This document shows, in pieces, positions 21,057 through 31,542 of a stretch of 64,000 bases of DNA (the first letter of the stretch is position 1; every line of letters starts with the position of its first letter). The notes below the pieces were generated by a model. It ran no database searches. It worked only from the letters and a program-made list of their open reading frames with translations, and had not been told where the DNA came from. This DNA comes from Didymella arachidicola. Its lineage: Eukaryota > Ascomycota > Dothideomycetes > Pleosporales > Didymellaceae. Made by a program: the position numbers and the translations under genes. The DNA lies in the NCBI GenBank assembly GCA_016630955.3, contig CM049998.1:806001-870000 (forward strand). Direction: 5' to 3'.

Positions 21057-21433
21057 GATTGTCAGTTTCTGCACTCGTGGATAATCATTCAACCGCGCAT
21101 TCTCTTGGAAAGCTTCTGTAGTTCGCGTAGGATTCGAGGAACCTGAATCGAACACTTCCGTTGCGGGGTGTAGCGTGTTTCGCATAGGTGAGAAACGATA
21201 TCCAATACGGCGTCTGGCATTACACGGACACTATTTTCATGCTTCTTTGATATAGTGCCCAGTAATCCTATAGTGTTTGTGAATACTTGGCAGGACTTCG
21301 GCAAATTTGCCGACGACTCGTAAAGATACGTACCGATGTACAAATTCTAAGTAAATCCGCCTGAAACTGTCTGAATTGTTTTCAAAGGCATTCATCCAGC
21401 GTAAAGCAGTTCTGATTTCATTCGTCTTTCAAA
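21057..21433. other. Promoter and leader region of the arabinanase gene
   Basis: No gene seen. The inverted-repeat element ends about 380 bp upstream of the arabinanase start, so it could lie in its regulatory region. Confidence 0.45.
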
Positions 21434-22399
21434 ATGTTGTCCTTATGGAAAGTCCTTCTCGGAGGCGCGCTAGCCATTGTATCCATAGCACCAGGTGTAA
21501 ATGGACAGAACTACCCTGGCCCAGGTGTAGTCTCGGGAGATACTTTTACCCACGACCCTACGGTGGTCAAGACACCCAGCGGCAGCTACCTTATGGCCTA
21601 CACGGCACCAGGCATCGGGCTCAAGACCTCCACCGACCGCACCAACTGGCGTGATGCTGGTCTCGCCTGGACCAACGCAAACGCGCCTTGGACACAACCA
21701 TACACCGGGAGCAATAACGAAAACCTCTGGGCCCCAGACCTTTCCTACCACAATGGCAAGTACTATCTGTACTACTCCGCCTCAACATTCGGCTCTCGCA
21801 AGTCCGCCATCTTCCTCGCAACCAGCACGACCGGCGCCGCCGGCTCCTGGACGAACCTCGGCGTCGTAATCGAGACGAATGAAAACAGCGCCTACAACGC
21901 CATCGACCCGAACCTCATCGTCGACGCTTCGGGCAAATGGTGGCTATCCTTCGGCTCCTTCGGCAACGGCCTCAAGTTGATCGCTATCGACCCTGCCACC
22001 GGCAAGCGCTCGGGCACCAGCATCACAGATATCGCAAGTCGCGGCAGCAGTGGCGCCATCGAGGCTCCCGTTATCACGCGCAAGGACAACTACTACTACC
22101 TCTGGGTCTCGTTTGATAAGTGCTGCCAGGCTGCTGCGAGTACGTACAACATCAGGGTTGGAAGGTCGACAAGTGTCCAGGGCCCGTATGTGGATAAGGA
22201 TGGCAAGCAGTTGATGTCTGGTGGTGGTACGCTGATTCTGGCGAGCCACGGATCGATTCGCGGACCCGGTCATAATGCTGTGTTTACGGATAATGATGCT
22301 GATGTGCTGGTCTATCATTATTACAGGCAGTCTGATGGCGAGGCGCAGTTGGGTATTAACCTTCTGCGCTACGATAATGGATGGCCGGTGGCTTATTGA
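21434..22399 (+). CDS. Secreted endo-1,5-alpha-L-arabinanase, GH43
   Basis: An extracellular glycoside hydrolase that cuts the arabinan side chains of pectin. It is a single-exon gene of 321 residues, the usual size for a GH43 endo-arabinanase. Residues 1-24 form a signal peptide (VLLGGALAIVSIAPGVNG before QN). The five-bladed propeller carries the three acidic residues of the family: Asp41 in FTHDPTVV (base), Asp158 in NAIDPN (pKa modulator) and Glu210 in GAIEAPV (acid). Other family blocks are NLWAPDLSYHNGKYYLYYS and WVSFDKCCQAAASTYNIRVG, where the adjacent cysteines are typical of fungal arabinanases. No carbohydrate-binding module is present. It is the central member of a loose pectin-degrading group with the PL3 and PL1 genes. 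Confidence 0.95.
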   Translation: MLSLWKVLLGGALAIVSIAPGVNGQNYPGPGVVSGDTFTHDPTVVKTPSGSYLMAYTAPGIGLKTSTDRTNWRDAGLAWTNANAPWTQPYTGSNNENLWAPDLSYHNGKYYLYYSASTFGSRKSAIFLATSTTGAAGSWTNLGVVIETNENSAYNAIDPNLIVDASGKWWLSFGSFGNGLKLIAIDPATGKRSGTSITDIASRGSSGAIEAPVITRKDNYYYLWVSFDKCCQAAASTYNIRVGRSTSVQGPYVDKDGKQLMSGGGTLILASHGSIRGPGHNAVFTDNDADVLVYHYYRQSDGEAQLGINLLRYDNGWPVAY

Positions 22400-22883
22400 G
22401 CGGGCTACGCTGATGGGCCTCGTGCCTGAGAACATTGTTTCTCTGGCTTATCTTGATCGGAATGTCCTGATCTTAACCATGTTCTTGTACATACTATTCC
22501 AATTACATATATTGCTCTGCATCAAGGTACCTTCTACAGAACTGGTAAACTCTTGAAGTGAGTGCTCCTCAGCCACACAGCTTCCTGCTTAATTCTGATC
22601 TTCGCCGCATGAGACTCATGGCGCAGGGTGCATGATCGCAGCTTGATGGTGGTGTTGACAAAATCTTCGTACTCGCTTGCACCGAAGACCAAATCGAGGG
22701 TGAAGGTAGATCCACAGCCTTCACTTATGGACTGGACTTAAGGTAGACTTTTAATTTTCTTATCGACATGCGCATGGTATCGGTCGCGAGCAGCACCGCA
22801 CCGGTGTTTCCGCCTTTAGCTACCCCAGTAAGATTTCGCTCCATGAGTAGGCTGTATTCCGAAGTGACTGACTCTGGTACTAA
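22400..22883. other. Intergenic, nothing recognised
   Basis: 3' flank of the arabinanase gene; short frames only. Confidence 0.45.
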
Positions 22884-23243
22884 GTGCATGACACTGCACC
22901 TCATGTCACGCCCTCTCTTCTGGAGACTTCTGACCTGATACAACCAGCGAATCCTTCATCCAAGGGCGAGGAAGATGCCATGAAGCCCACCGATCAAGCC
23001 TTCATGACCTTACGAGACGGGCTGGTCGATCGAGTCGATACTGCAGGTCAGAATAGCCAATGTCGAAGCGCCGTGCTAGAGACTCAGATCAAGGAGCTAG
23101 AGGCAAGAATTAAAGACGTCAAGGCAGAGCAACAGCAGCTGAATAAGGAGCTAGCTGAAGCTAAGAGCAAGGCAGAGAAGTCGAAAGCGCGGTATGAGGA
23201 TCTGAGGAAGTCGATGTTGGACCCTATAGATCGCCGCTTCTAG
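22884..23243 (+). CDS. Coiled-coil protein, possible truncated relative of the next gene
   Basis: A 119-codon frame; a second Met at 22980 (MKPTDQAFMTLRDG) may be the true start. The C-terminal two thirds is a long heptad-rich helix (ETQIKELEARIKDVKAEQQQ, then LNKELAEAKSKAEKSK) ending ARYEDLRKSMLDPIDRRF. Its order of features parallels the C-terminal half of the protein encoded at 23672-24623 (a short lead, then a coiled coil, then a K.YE.L motif), so it may be a partial duplicate lacking the N-terminal domain. No known domain is recognised. Confidence 0.5.
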   Translation: MHDTAPHVTPSLLETSDLIQPANPSSKGEEDAMKPTDQAFMTLRDGLVDRVDTAGQNSQCRSAVLETQIKELEARIKDVKAEQQQLNKELAEAKSKAEKSKARYEDLRKSMLDPIDRRF

Positions 23244-23671
23244 GAAGATGAGAGGACGCGAGAACGCTGTAGGCACACGTTCATGGCTGTCAACACTTTC
23301 TGACAGTCTGAGAGCACCACAGTGACTACGTACTGTACATCTGTGGGCTATGGAACTCAATGTTACACCAAGGCCAAAGATTGCGCTATCAAGATAGCAG
23401 CCTGTTATCAGACCACTTGGGAGTCGCTACAGCAGCACTTCCCATTCGTTTCTGTCTTTATCTCTTCTCAAACCGCCCGGCATTCTACTGACCTAATGGA
23501 GCAACGCTTTGATAAGTGGGGCGGAGTCAAGTGAAAGCATGGGTCGCGTTGTTTACGCGTCTCGTTTGCGCTCTGCATGACCTCCCTTATAAAGACTAAT
23601 TGAGCAACTGTTTGTCAACATCTCTCTCCGCCTGTGATTTCAACTTATCTCGTGTAGTTTCACCAGCCACC
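23244..23671. other. Intergenic / leader, nothing recognised
   Basis: Between the two coiled-coil genes. A CTTATAAAG motif near 23585 may be the TATA element of the downstream gene. Confidence 0.4.
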
Positions 23672-24623
23672 ATGCCTTTCGAATCCGGCTCCCTTGAAGA
23701 CGTCGAAGCCTGGGCGCAGCACGAATTCGCCAACTACTTCGCAGCACTGTCTACCTTTCCTATCGCGGACCAAGTGCGCACCTCCAAATTCGATGGAGAG
23801 TCGGTCGACGGCAAAATCGTCTTGCAGTCCTTATTGATATCAGCTCTCCCCGTCGGGGTGACCGCAGCAAGGACAAATGTGTACGCGCGCATCGCCGGAG
23901 GCAGTGATGTCGTACTTTTCCGCGACCACAAGGTGAGAGTATGCGACGAAACAGGAGATCTGCGCTGCATTGTACCTCTAGTGGAGCTCGATGGCATCGG
24001 ATTCACCTCGCCATTCCGTTACTGTACAGAGAGCGGGCACCCATCTTGCATCGACTGGCTCGAAACACTCATCAGGTATGCATTTCTGAAATCAGGCGAC
24101 AACGATGCAGTGCGTTTGAAGCTGGGTTTTTTCAAGACTCACTTCCGAAGTGCTTGTCGCGCTGTCGCTCGCGGAGTCGGTGCTTTAACCGAGGCGGATG
24201 AGAATGCGGATGACGAAACGCTGCCAGGTGAGCATCAAGGTGATTGTTAAATTGAACAGTAACATTGACTATTTAGGTGATTCCCCTTCCGGTCTCATCG
24301 AAGATACCGACGTCGGCACACTCCACGACAACCCGACCGCGACCTCCATCTTCAATCAGCATGTGCACACCATGGAAGAAAGCTACCACAATTTCAAGAC
24401 AAACGTACTACAACAGATTGGTGCGATGCAAGCCAAAGATCGACGCACCATTCTCCAGCTCCAGATTCAGAACCAAAACCTTACGCATAGACTCGCTGCG
24501 GCCGAGCAAAGTCAGATGGAGATGAAGTCCGCGCTGAAGGAATCTGAGAAGTGGAAGATGCAGTATGAGGGGCTGAAGGGAACCTTGCAGGATGTACTGG
24601 GTCAGCAGTCACGATGCCCATAG
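23672..24623 (+). CDS. Hypothetical protein: unknown N-terminal domain plus coiled coil
   Basis: Exons 23672-24227 and 24277-24623 give 300 residues. The intron is 49 nt with a GTGAGC donor and TTTAG acceptor. I chose MPFESGSLEDVEAWAQHEF because the Met follows CACC and the earlier in-frame Met adds a leader-like sequence. Residues 1-165 are globular and mixed alpha/beta (IVLQSLLISALPVGVTAART, VPLVELDGIGFTSPFRY), with no family I recognise. Residues about 205-290 form a coiled coil (LQLQIQNQNLTHRLAAAEQS, then KWKMQYEGLKGTL). No signal peptide or membrane segment. The preceding ORF resembles its C-terminal half. Confidence 0.72.
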
Positions 24624-25627
24624 TGCAGGCTGCGCGCACAATGGTGCGCAAAATCAGGGTCTGCCCAAGACTTGGATGATCGGTGTTCTCAGATAGAATG
24701 CAATCCCAGGTTTGTTCACACGTCGTAGTATCGCAATAATCGTGGTGGGCAGAACATGGTCAGGAGAGGCGAGGACAGTGAAGACCAAGCATGCACAGCT
24801 CTAGCTGGAGATTCTTGACTACCTTAGTATCTGCCCATTGATGTGGTCTTTCGTAACTCTACTCTATACCATGATCCTTTCAAACAAATCATCATCACCA
24901 TCCCGGGCTCTCAGTCACAGTGGTTGAGCTCTGGCTCTGTCTCCTCATATGCTTGCACAATGTCAGAGATGACTCCTAGGGCAAATACTGAATCTCAAGG
25001 CAAGTGGAATAGAGCAGAGACTGAGTAGCACGGCTCCGGAGACTTTCGCGGTGTTCCTCTTACAGATTTGATACCCAGAACGAGGACGGAAGTTATTAAT
25101 GTACATGACTGAGGCTTGAAAGTTAAGGGACAGATTTCGCCGCCACAAAACGCCTCACAAATCTACATCGAGGGCTCAGGGGAATATGCGGAAAATCAAT
25201 CAGACCTGGCAGACTAATTTTGAGCAGACATGTGCGCATGCTGCGCACCACCTACAGCAAGTCGCTGTCGGCTGAAAGCTTAGGATTATGGTTCTTTGAG
25301 ATTGTCTCCGGACAACATGTTTGAAGCGCAGGTACAAAAAGACTGCGGAGCAGATTACAATTCATGCTAGGTTCAGGTGAAAGGTCAAGGTATGAATAGG
25401 TCCAGTAATCAGCTGGGAATTCGCTGGATACTGGGCAGGAAAGGTAGCGGGAGTAGCTCATGTCAGTTGCTAGCGAATACTGGGACAGCAAAGTAAAGTA
25501 TATTCCTGAAGGATTGTATGTACAAAAGGGTAAGATTCCATCTCAATTTACCAAAGCAACACTGACCAGCCATCAGAAGTCACGTCAGGCTGGCAATCAG
25601 CATATGCGAGGCTACTTGACGAAGTGT
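24624..25627. other. Intergenic between convergent genes, nothing recognised
   Basis: Short frames on both strands, with no motif or splice chain that can be supported. Confidence 0.45.
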
Positions 25628-26675
25628 CTAGAAGGTGACGACACCAACACCAGCAGACTTAGCGACAATGCTGCAAACAGAGGCAGCGGCGTCGGCAGTG
25701 TACTTGTAGCTAGGAGTCCAGGTGCCCTTCTTGGTGATCTGGGTGGTGGACGAGGTGAAGAGGTTGTTGCGCTCGTTAGCGAAGCCCTCCTCATCAGAGT
25801 CGAGGTTGGTCACGATAGCACGCTCAACACCAGTGAATGAGTTGTTCTCAACAAGAACCTGGGCACCCATGCGGGAGTTGACGCCGGAGATACCACCGTT
25901 GTAGCAGGAGCTGTAGACGTGGGCGGTTCCGAAACGAACCGATGGGAGGCGCGAGTTGACTTTCTGGAAGTCGTTGTGGTGGTAGGTAACGCGGAGCTTG
26001 CCGGTGTCCTCAGCGGCGTTGTTGTCGGAATGACCGACGAGGGAGCCCTTCCACTGTGACTGTGTTAGATGGATTGCTCGGGTGAGCGGGAGGAGGACTC
26101 ACGTGGTCGTGGAACTTGTTCCATGAGAAGGTTAAAGAGTCAGCACCGTGCTTAGCATCGAGGAGACCGTCGTAGGTGTCCTTGTCGCCGGTAAGACCGA
26201 CGGAGGAGAAGTCGTTGTGGTCGACCCAGACCTTGGTAGACTCGTCGATATCTACTTATCGTCAGCCATCGGAACAGTGCGGAGCGTGGAGAAAGCCCTC
26301 ACCAACGAGATCCTTGCCCTTAGGAGCGCGGTAGAATTTGATGTTGCGGATGATGACGTTTTCAGCTTTCCTGACCTGGAAGCCACCGTCGGTGATACCG
26401 GCTGTGCTACCAACGCCAAGGACGGAGGTGTTGGAGATGATCTTGACGATACCACATCCAGTAAGAGTACCCTTGATCTTGATGACACCGCCCTTCTTAG
26501 CAGCAGCAGTCAGGCCAGCGCAGTCAGAGACAGTGGTGCCAGCACCGGATCCGCCACCGGTGGTGCCAGCGGCAAAACCGACAAGCTCATCGACGGCGGC
26601 AGCCCTCTTCTCCATAGGAGCAGCAGAGACTGTGCCGGCAGCCGCAATAACAGTAGCAATCTCGAAGAAACGCAT
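25628..26675 (-). CDS. Secreted pectate lyase, PL1 family
   Basis: An extracellular parallel beta-helix lyase acting on polygalacturonate with calcium. Exons 26675-26303, 26251-26103 and 26053-25628 give 315 residues, standard for fungal PL1. The N-terminus MRFFEIATVIAAAGTVSAAP is a signal peptide followed by MEKRA, a likely KR processing site. Family blocks are present in order: VIIRNIKFYR, VDHNDFSS (many relatives have Cys where this has Asn), WKGSLVGHSDNNAAEDTGK, the vWiDH-type core, VTYHHNDFQKVNSRLPSVRF with the catalytic Arg region (RLPSVRFG), and AHVYSSCYNGG. The second acceptor was chosen at 26054 to give HDHWKGS, skipping a nearer AG. It lies convergent to the coiled-coil gene and about 3.2 kb from the arabinanase. 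Confidence 0.94.
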
Positions 26676-28648
26676 GTTGATGATTGTGTAGTAAAAAATG
26701 TGGATGGAGAATGAACGGAAGTATCGAAAAGGGTGAAAAGAACGGATAGAGATCGACTCTTGGTGTTTGCTGGATGTTTTTTTGGTGATGGCGAAGCAAG
26801 TTCTCTTATAGCGGAGTGATAGTGTTACCAAGAGAATACCAAGAGCTGTGTACTGACATGATCCACATGGATGAACCCCTTAAATATCGCACTGATAGAA
26901 CATTACTTGGCGATCAGATCCTACAATTCTTCCGCTGTGTATACTGTGCTCTTCTCCAATACTCTTGTGCTTCTCAGTTCATCCACCATTCATAGAGGAG
27001 CACAACATACCCGTTCCTGAAGAGGATAGAGCCATTGTGTATACCTTCATATGGTGTACAGTTGGAGTACCGAGTTCGGGACACATGAACCATTGTCATT
27101 GAATCCTGCTAGACGTACCCCAGGTTTACTGATTGCATATGCGGCTAGCTAGTTTCTCGCCAGTGCGAAAAGGGAAATGCAATCTATGTTTCAGCGCCAC
27201 CGTTTTGGGAGGCAGTGAACGGAGCTTGGCAATGGGGATGGAGAAGTCCCACCAATAGGAAAGTTCTGCAAGCGCAGACATTATATTGTCATGGTGTGGG
27301 GAGGTAAACAAGATAGATGACGCGAGATGATGAGTGAGGCACCATCTGGGAAACAATGCTGCTGTCCAGTGCATGTGCGGCTAGAGCGGGAGAGACAGTT
27401 GTAGGGAAGACCTGTCGTCAGAAGCTACGGCCAGGAATAGCTAGCTCGCACATGCTTTCTCGGAGGTCTTTGAGCTTTCGACCAACTAGCCCCGCGATCC
27501 TGCTCTGCATCGCCCTAAATCCCCCTTCCTTTCCCTGCCAAGCCCAGCTTGCGGTCCAGCGTTGAGCTTGTTGTAATCTGCCGGACTCAAGCTTTGAGCC
27601 TGCCCAGGTGCCCTGAAGTTGTGGAACAAGTGGACGATATCGACTTTCGCTCCTTGTCTCAAGCTCACAGTATTCAACGGAGGCGCCATTGACCCAGCGA
27701 GTCAGCGGGTGCTTGGAGAGACAATCCAGATGCATGATGCCAAGAGCAGTGCCGCTGTCCTCCGCTCGCACCAAGCTCATCTGTGGATCCCGCCAAGATC
27801 GGGATATTGACACAGCGAAACGCGCGACCCCTTAATGTGTTTTGTTTCATAGACACGTTTCGCACTTTGCTGAAAGCATCGATTCGACGTCTTACGAATC
27901 CTCCGCGCACTGACTGAATCGAAAGTCGTACTCGGCTTCGCTCTCAATCTCATCCCAGCTCTGTCCATAGCGGCATCACCCGGAAGTCCCCTAGTGCTCT
28001 ATCGACTCGCACTCAAGAGAAGTCTGCAATATGTGGTAGCATTCGTAGTCCCTCGCATTCGAACTCGATGCTCGCATTCATTGCGCTCGAAGGAGGTCGC
28101 TGTAGCCGGGGGATCAATCCTCATATTCTACCTAGGTAAGGTTGGATTTGTCGCGCGCTGACGGTCAAAGCAAAACTCCTACAATCGAATCAAAGGTTGA
28201 TCGACTCTTCAAGAACGTAACCTAGCGACGGTTCAACGACGAGGGCGCTGTACCAGATATCCAGAGACTGCGCCATGTCCGTCTTGGTCCTTCTGGCGCA
28301 GAACCTTGGAACTGGCACGCTAGCGCCCGCTTCGTTCCCGGTATACGATCGTATGACCGCAAGTTGTTCTCGTGGAGTTGCGTACATCCTTGAAGAGCCT
28401 TGCGGCTAAGCAAAACGAACGTATCTTCTTAGAATGAAGCTTAGCTGCCTGCGGAAGATCGCCGTCACTGCCATTGGAAGACCCAATGGCGTCGGTCTCG
28501 GTTTGCCTTCGTCGAATATGGTCCGTGCGCTATACGCGTATCCAGTTCAACAACCGGAGCGTATTTGAAAGCGCCTATAAACTACTTTCCAGCCGCAAGT
28601 AGAAAGAGGACATAGAGCAGATTGAAAAAGAATCACCAAATCGATACA
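26676..28648. other. Long intergenic stretch; one coding-like patch on the minus strand
   Basis: Promoter of the PL1 gene, then about 1.7 kb without a supported gene. Minus-strand frames at 27813-27418 (131 codons) and 27689-27486 overlap. The second reads KVDIVHLFHNFRAPGQAQ and then SLSPADYNKLNAGPQAG, which looks like real protein, and the first also lacks stops. This could be a short lineage-specific gene or a decayed fragment; no start, stop and splice set can be chosen. The last 500 bp is presumably the promoter of the glycosyltransferase. Confidence 0.4.
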
Positions 28649-31280
28649 ATGGGACGCAGGCGTGATAGCACCCAAGCGCCAATTCCCGTATGGGGGGAGT
28701 ACGACACTGGCATGGAGTCAAGTGTAGCTCCACCTCCATACAGCTTAGGATCGAATCCAGAGACAAGACCTACAGCGAGCCGATCTAGCTCAACTCAGAA
28801 GTACGTATACGATACTGCATCATCAGGCGTTCCAACATATGCACATCACAGTGCTGGGTACGCACATGCATCCAATCCTGCTCTGGAATTGGATGCGGAT
28901 GAGAGTTTGATACCCCCGCCAGGCTACACTGGTGTCGCGCACGATGGGCGTATCGAGATCGACCTCGACTCGCGACTAACCAAGACGCTTGTGAAGCTAG
29001 TCCCGGAGAAGAGCAACCAAGCATTCGAGCCCAGTCGAAGGCTCACTGTGTATCGAGGCTGGAGTGTTCGGATGAACATAGTTATACAGGTCGTGGGCAG
29101 TCGTGGCGATGTTCAGCCCTTCGTTGCGTTAGGCCAAGAACTTCAGAAATACGGTCATCGCGTTCGGCTGGCGACCCACGACACTTTCGAGGAATTCGTC
29201 AAGAAGTCTGGTCTCGAGTTTTACCCCATTGGAGGCGACCCAAAAGAGCTGATGGCATACATGGTCAAGAACCCAGGTCTGATCCCGTCGATGAAGAGTC
29301 TGAAAGAAGGCGACATCAAGCGCAAACAGATCATGGTTGGAGAAATGCTCGACGGTTGCTGGAAGTCATGCGTGGATGCGGACCTCTACTCAGGAGACCC
29401 ATTTGTCGCAGATGCCATCATCGCCAACCCTCCAAGTTTCGCCCACGTACACTGTGCTCAAGCACTTGGCGTTCCCCTCCACATGATGTTCACCATGCCT
29501 TGGAGTAGTACAAGAGCGTTTCCGCACCCTCTAGCCAATTTCAAAGTAGGAGAGGTCGATCCAGCGCTTATAAACTACGCATCTTACGGTGTCGTCGAGT
29601 TCCTCACATGGCAAGGCTTGGGTAGCGTCATAAACAAGTTCAGGGCCACTTTGGACCTCGAAATCATACCGACGACTGTTGGACCGGCGCTCGCGGAAAC
29701 GTTGGAGGTTCCGTTCACCTACTGCTGGTCACCAGCCCTCGTCCCAAAGCCTGCAGACTGGCCGTCACATATCGATGTCTGCGGCTTCTTCTTTCGCGAC
29801 CCGCCTCCTTATGAGCCACCGGCAGCCGTCATCGATTTCCTCGAGAATGGCCCGCCTCCAATCTACATCGGCTTCGGTAGTATCGTCCTGGACGATCCTG
29901 CCATGATGACCTCGCTCATCCTAGAAGCTGTGGGGTCGTGCGGTGTGCGAGCGATCATATCGCGAGGATGGAGCAATCTGGGCGAAGGACTCCCTGATCA
30001 AGTGGACAACGTTTTGTTTCTCGGAGACTGCGATCACGAGTGGCTGTTCCAGCACGTCACAGCTGTAATCCACCATGGCGGTGCAGGTACGGCCGCTTGC
30101 GGTTTGAAGAACGCATGCCCTACGCTCGTGGTACCATTTTTCGGCGACCAACCATTCTGGGGAGATATGATCGCTGAGGCCGGTGCTGGACCGAGACCAA
30201 TCCCGCATAAGCTGTTATCAAACCAGAATCTCGTAGACGCAATCCAAGTTCTTCTTGCGTCCGAGACGAAACAAGCAGCCCAGAACATCTCCTCACAGAT
30301 GGCAAGCGAACATGGTGTTCAAGCGGCAGTCCAGTCTTTCCACGCCAACCTGCCGTTCGAAGCAGTACCTTGCAACATCCTGCACGACCAGCCATCTGCT
30401 TGGATGTACAAGAAAGCACCTATCCGACTGTCCAAACTCGCAGCACAGCTCCTCATCGACAATTCGATCATCTCACCAAATGACCTGAGCAAGTAAGTCT
30501 AGCACCCGCTCCACCAATCGTCCACCAATACTGACAATCCACAGCTACTCAACGCAAACCACACACATCACAAACCAGCGCTGGGACCCCGCAACGGCAA
30601 CAGCATCCTCCGGCATGTCCATCGTAGCCAACATGGGCCGAGCAACAACAGACATGCTTTCCTCGCCATACAAGGAGCTCCACCGAGCCAAAACCAACGG
30701 CGCAAGCAACACCGCACACAACACCGCGACAGCCGGCCGAATGGCAGGAGCCGCCGCAAAAGGCTTCGGCCGCTTCAACGCCGTCCTCTTCAAAGGCGCC
30801 ATCGTCGACATCCCCCTCGCAGCCGCCGAAGGCTTCCGCGCGATCCCCAGGATCTACGGCGAAGAAGTAAAGGACCACGGTGATGTGACGGGGATCCAGA
30901 GCGGGTTCGGCAAGGCGGGGAAGAACTTTGCGTTTGGCATGGCAGATGGGTTTTCGGATTTGTTTGTGCGGCCTATTGAGGATGCGAGGAGGGATGGTGC
31001 GGTGGGGCTTGCTAAGGGGCTTGGGAAGGGTGTGCTGGGGTTCACAGCCAAGACAGCGGCTGCTGCTGTGGGTATTGTGGCGTATCCTGGGGAGGGAATT
31101 TGTAAGAGTATACGCCATGCGGTGCATTCGGGTAATAGGAGAGATGTTAAGGCGCGGAAGTTGAGTGAAGGGGCGTTTTTGGCGAGGCGGGGAGGGGATG
31201 AAGAGGCTGTTCGGGTTATCAATGCTTTTGAGCTTCTGAGGAATGATAAGGGAAGAGTCAGGGCTGGGTTCCATAGCTAG
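28649..31280 (+). CDS. GT1 UDP-sugar sterol-glucosyltransferase-like protein with C-terminal helical domain
   Basis: Exons 28649-30492 and 30545-31280 give 859 residues. The first 140 residues are disordered. Residues about 145-550 form a GT-B glycosyltransferase of the sterol-glucosyltransferase kind: VVGSRGDVQPFVALGQELQ at the N-lobe start, NPPSFAHVHCAQALGVPLHM, and the donor-binding HHGGAGTAACGLKNACPTLV with PFFGDQPFWG near residue 475. Unlike Atg26 there is no PH or GRAM domain ahead of it. The second exon encodes Gly/Ala-rich amphipathic segments (AAKGFGRFNAVLFKGAIVDI, GKNFAFGMADGFSDLFVRPI) that resemble the C-terminal part of VPS13/ATG2-type proteins, which suggests membrane association. 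Likely substrates are sterols or other lipids with UDP-glucose; not proven by sequence. Confidence 0.88.
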
Positions 31281-31542
31281 GGGAAGTATGCAGAAAAGCA
31301 AGCAGTGCTGTAGTCTCAAGCTGAGTAACGAGGAGTGCAGAGAAAAGGCCAATTGTTAGCGTCTATGCTTTCACGAAGCTCTCTTTCACGCAGGGTAAGT
31401 TTGTGACGTAGTGGTTATTGATGAACCACGATCGATGGTGTCTTCAGTATTTCAGTTTCCCAAGCCGGATGTGTTTAGTCGATGCAGTGGCCCGCTTTTG
31501 CCTCTTGTGTCTACCTCCAATACACACACCCAAACTGCTCGT

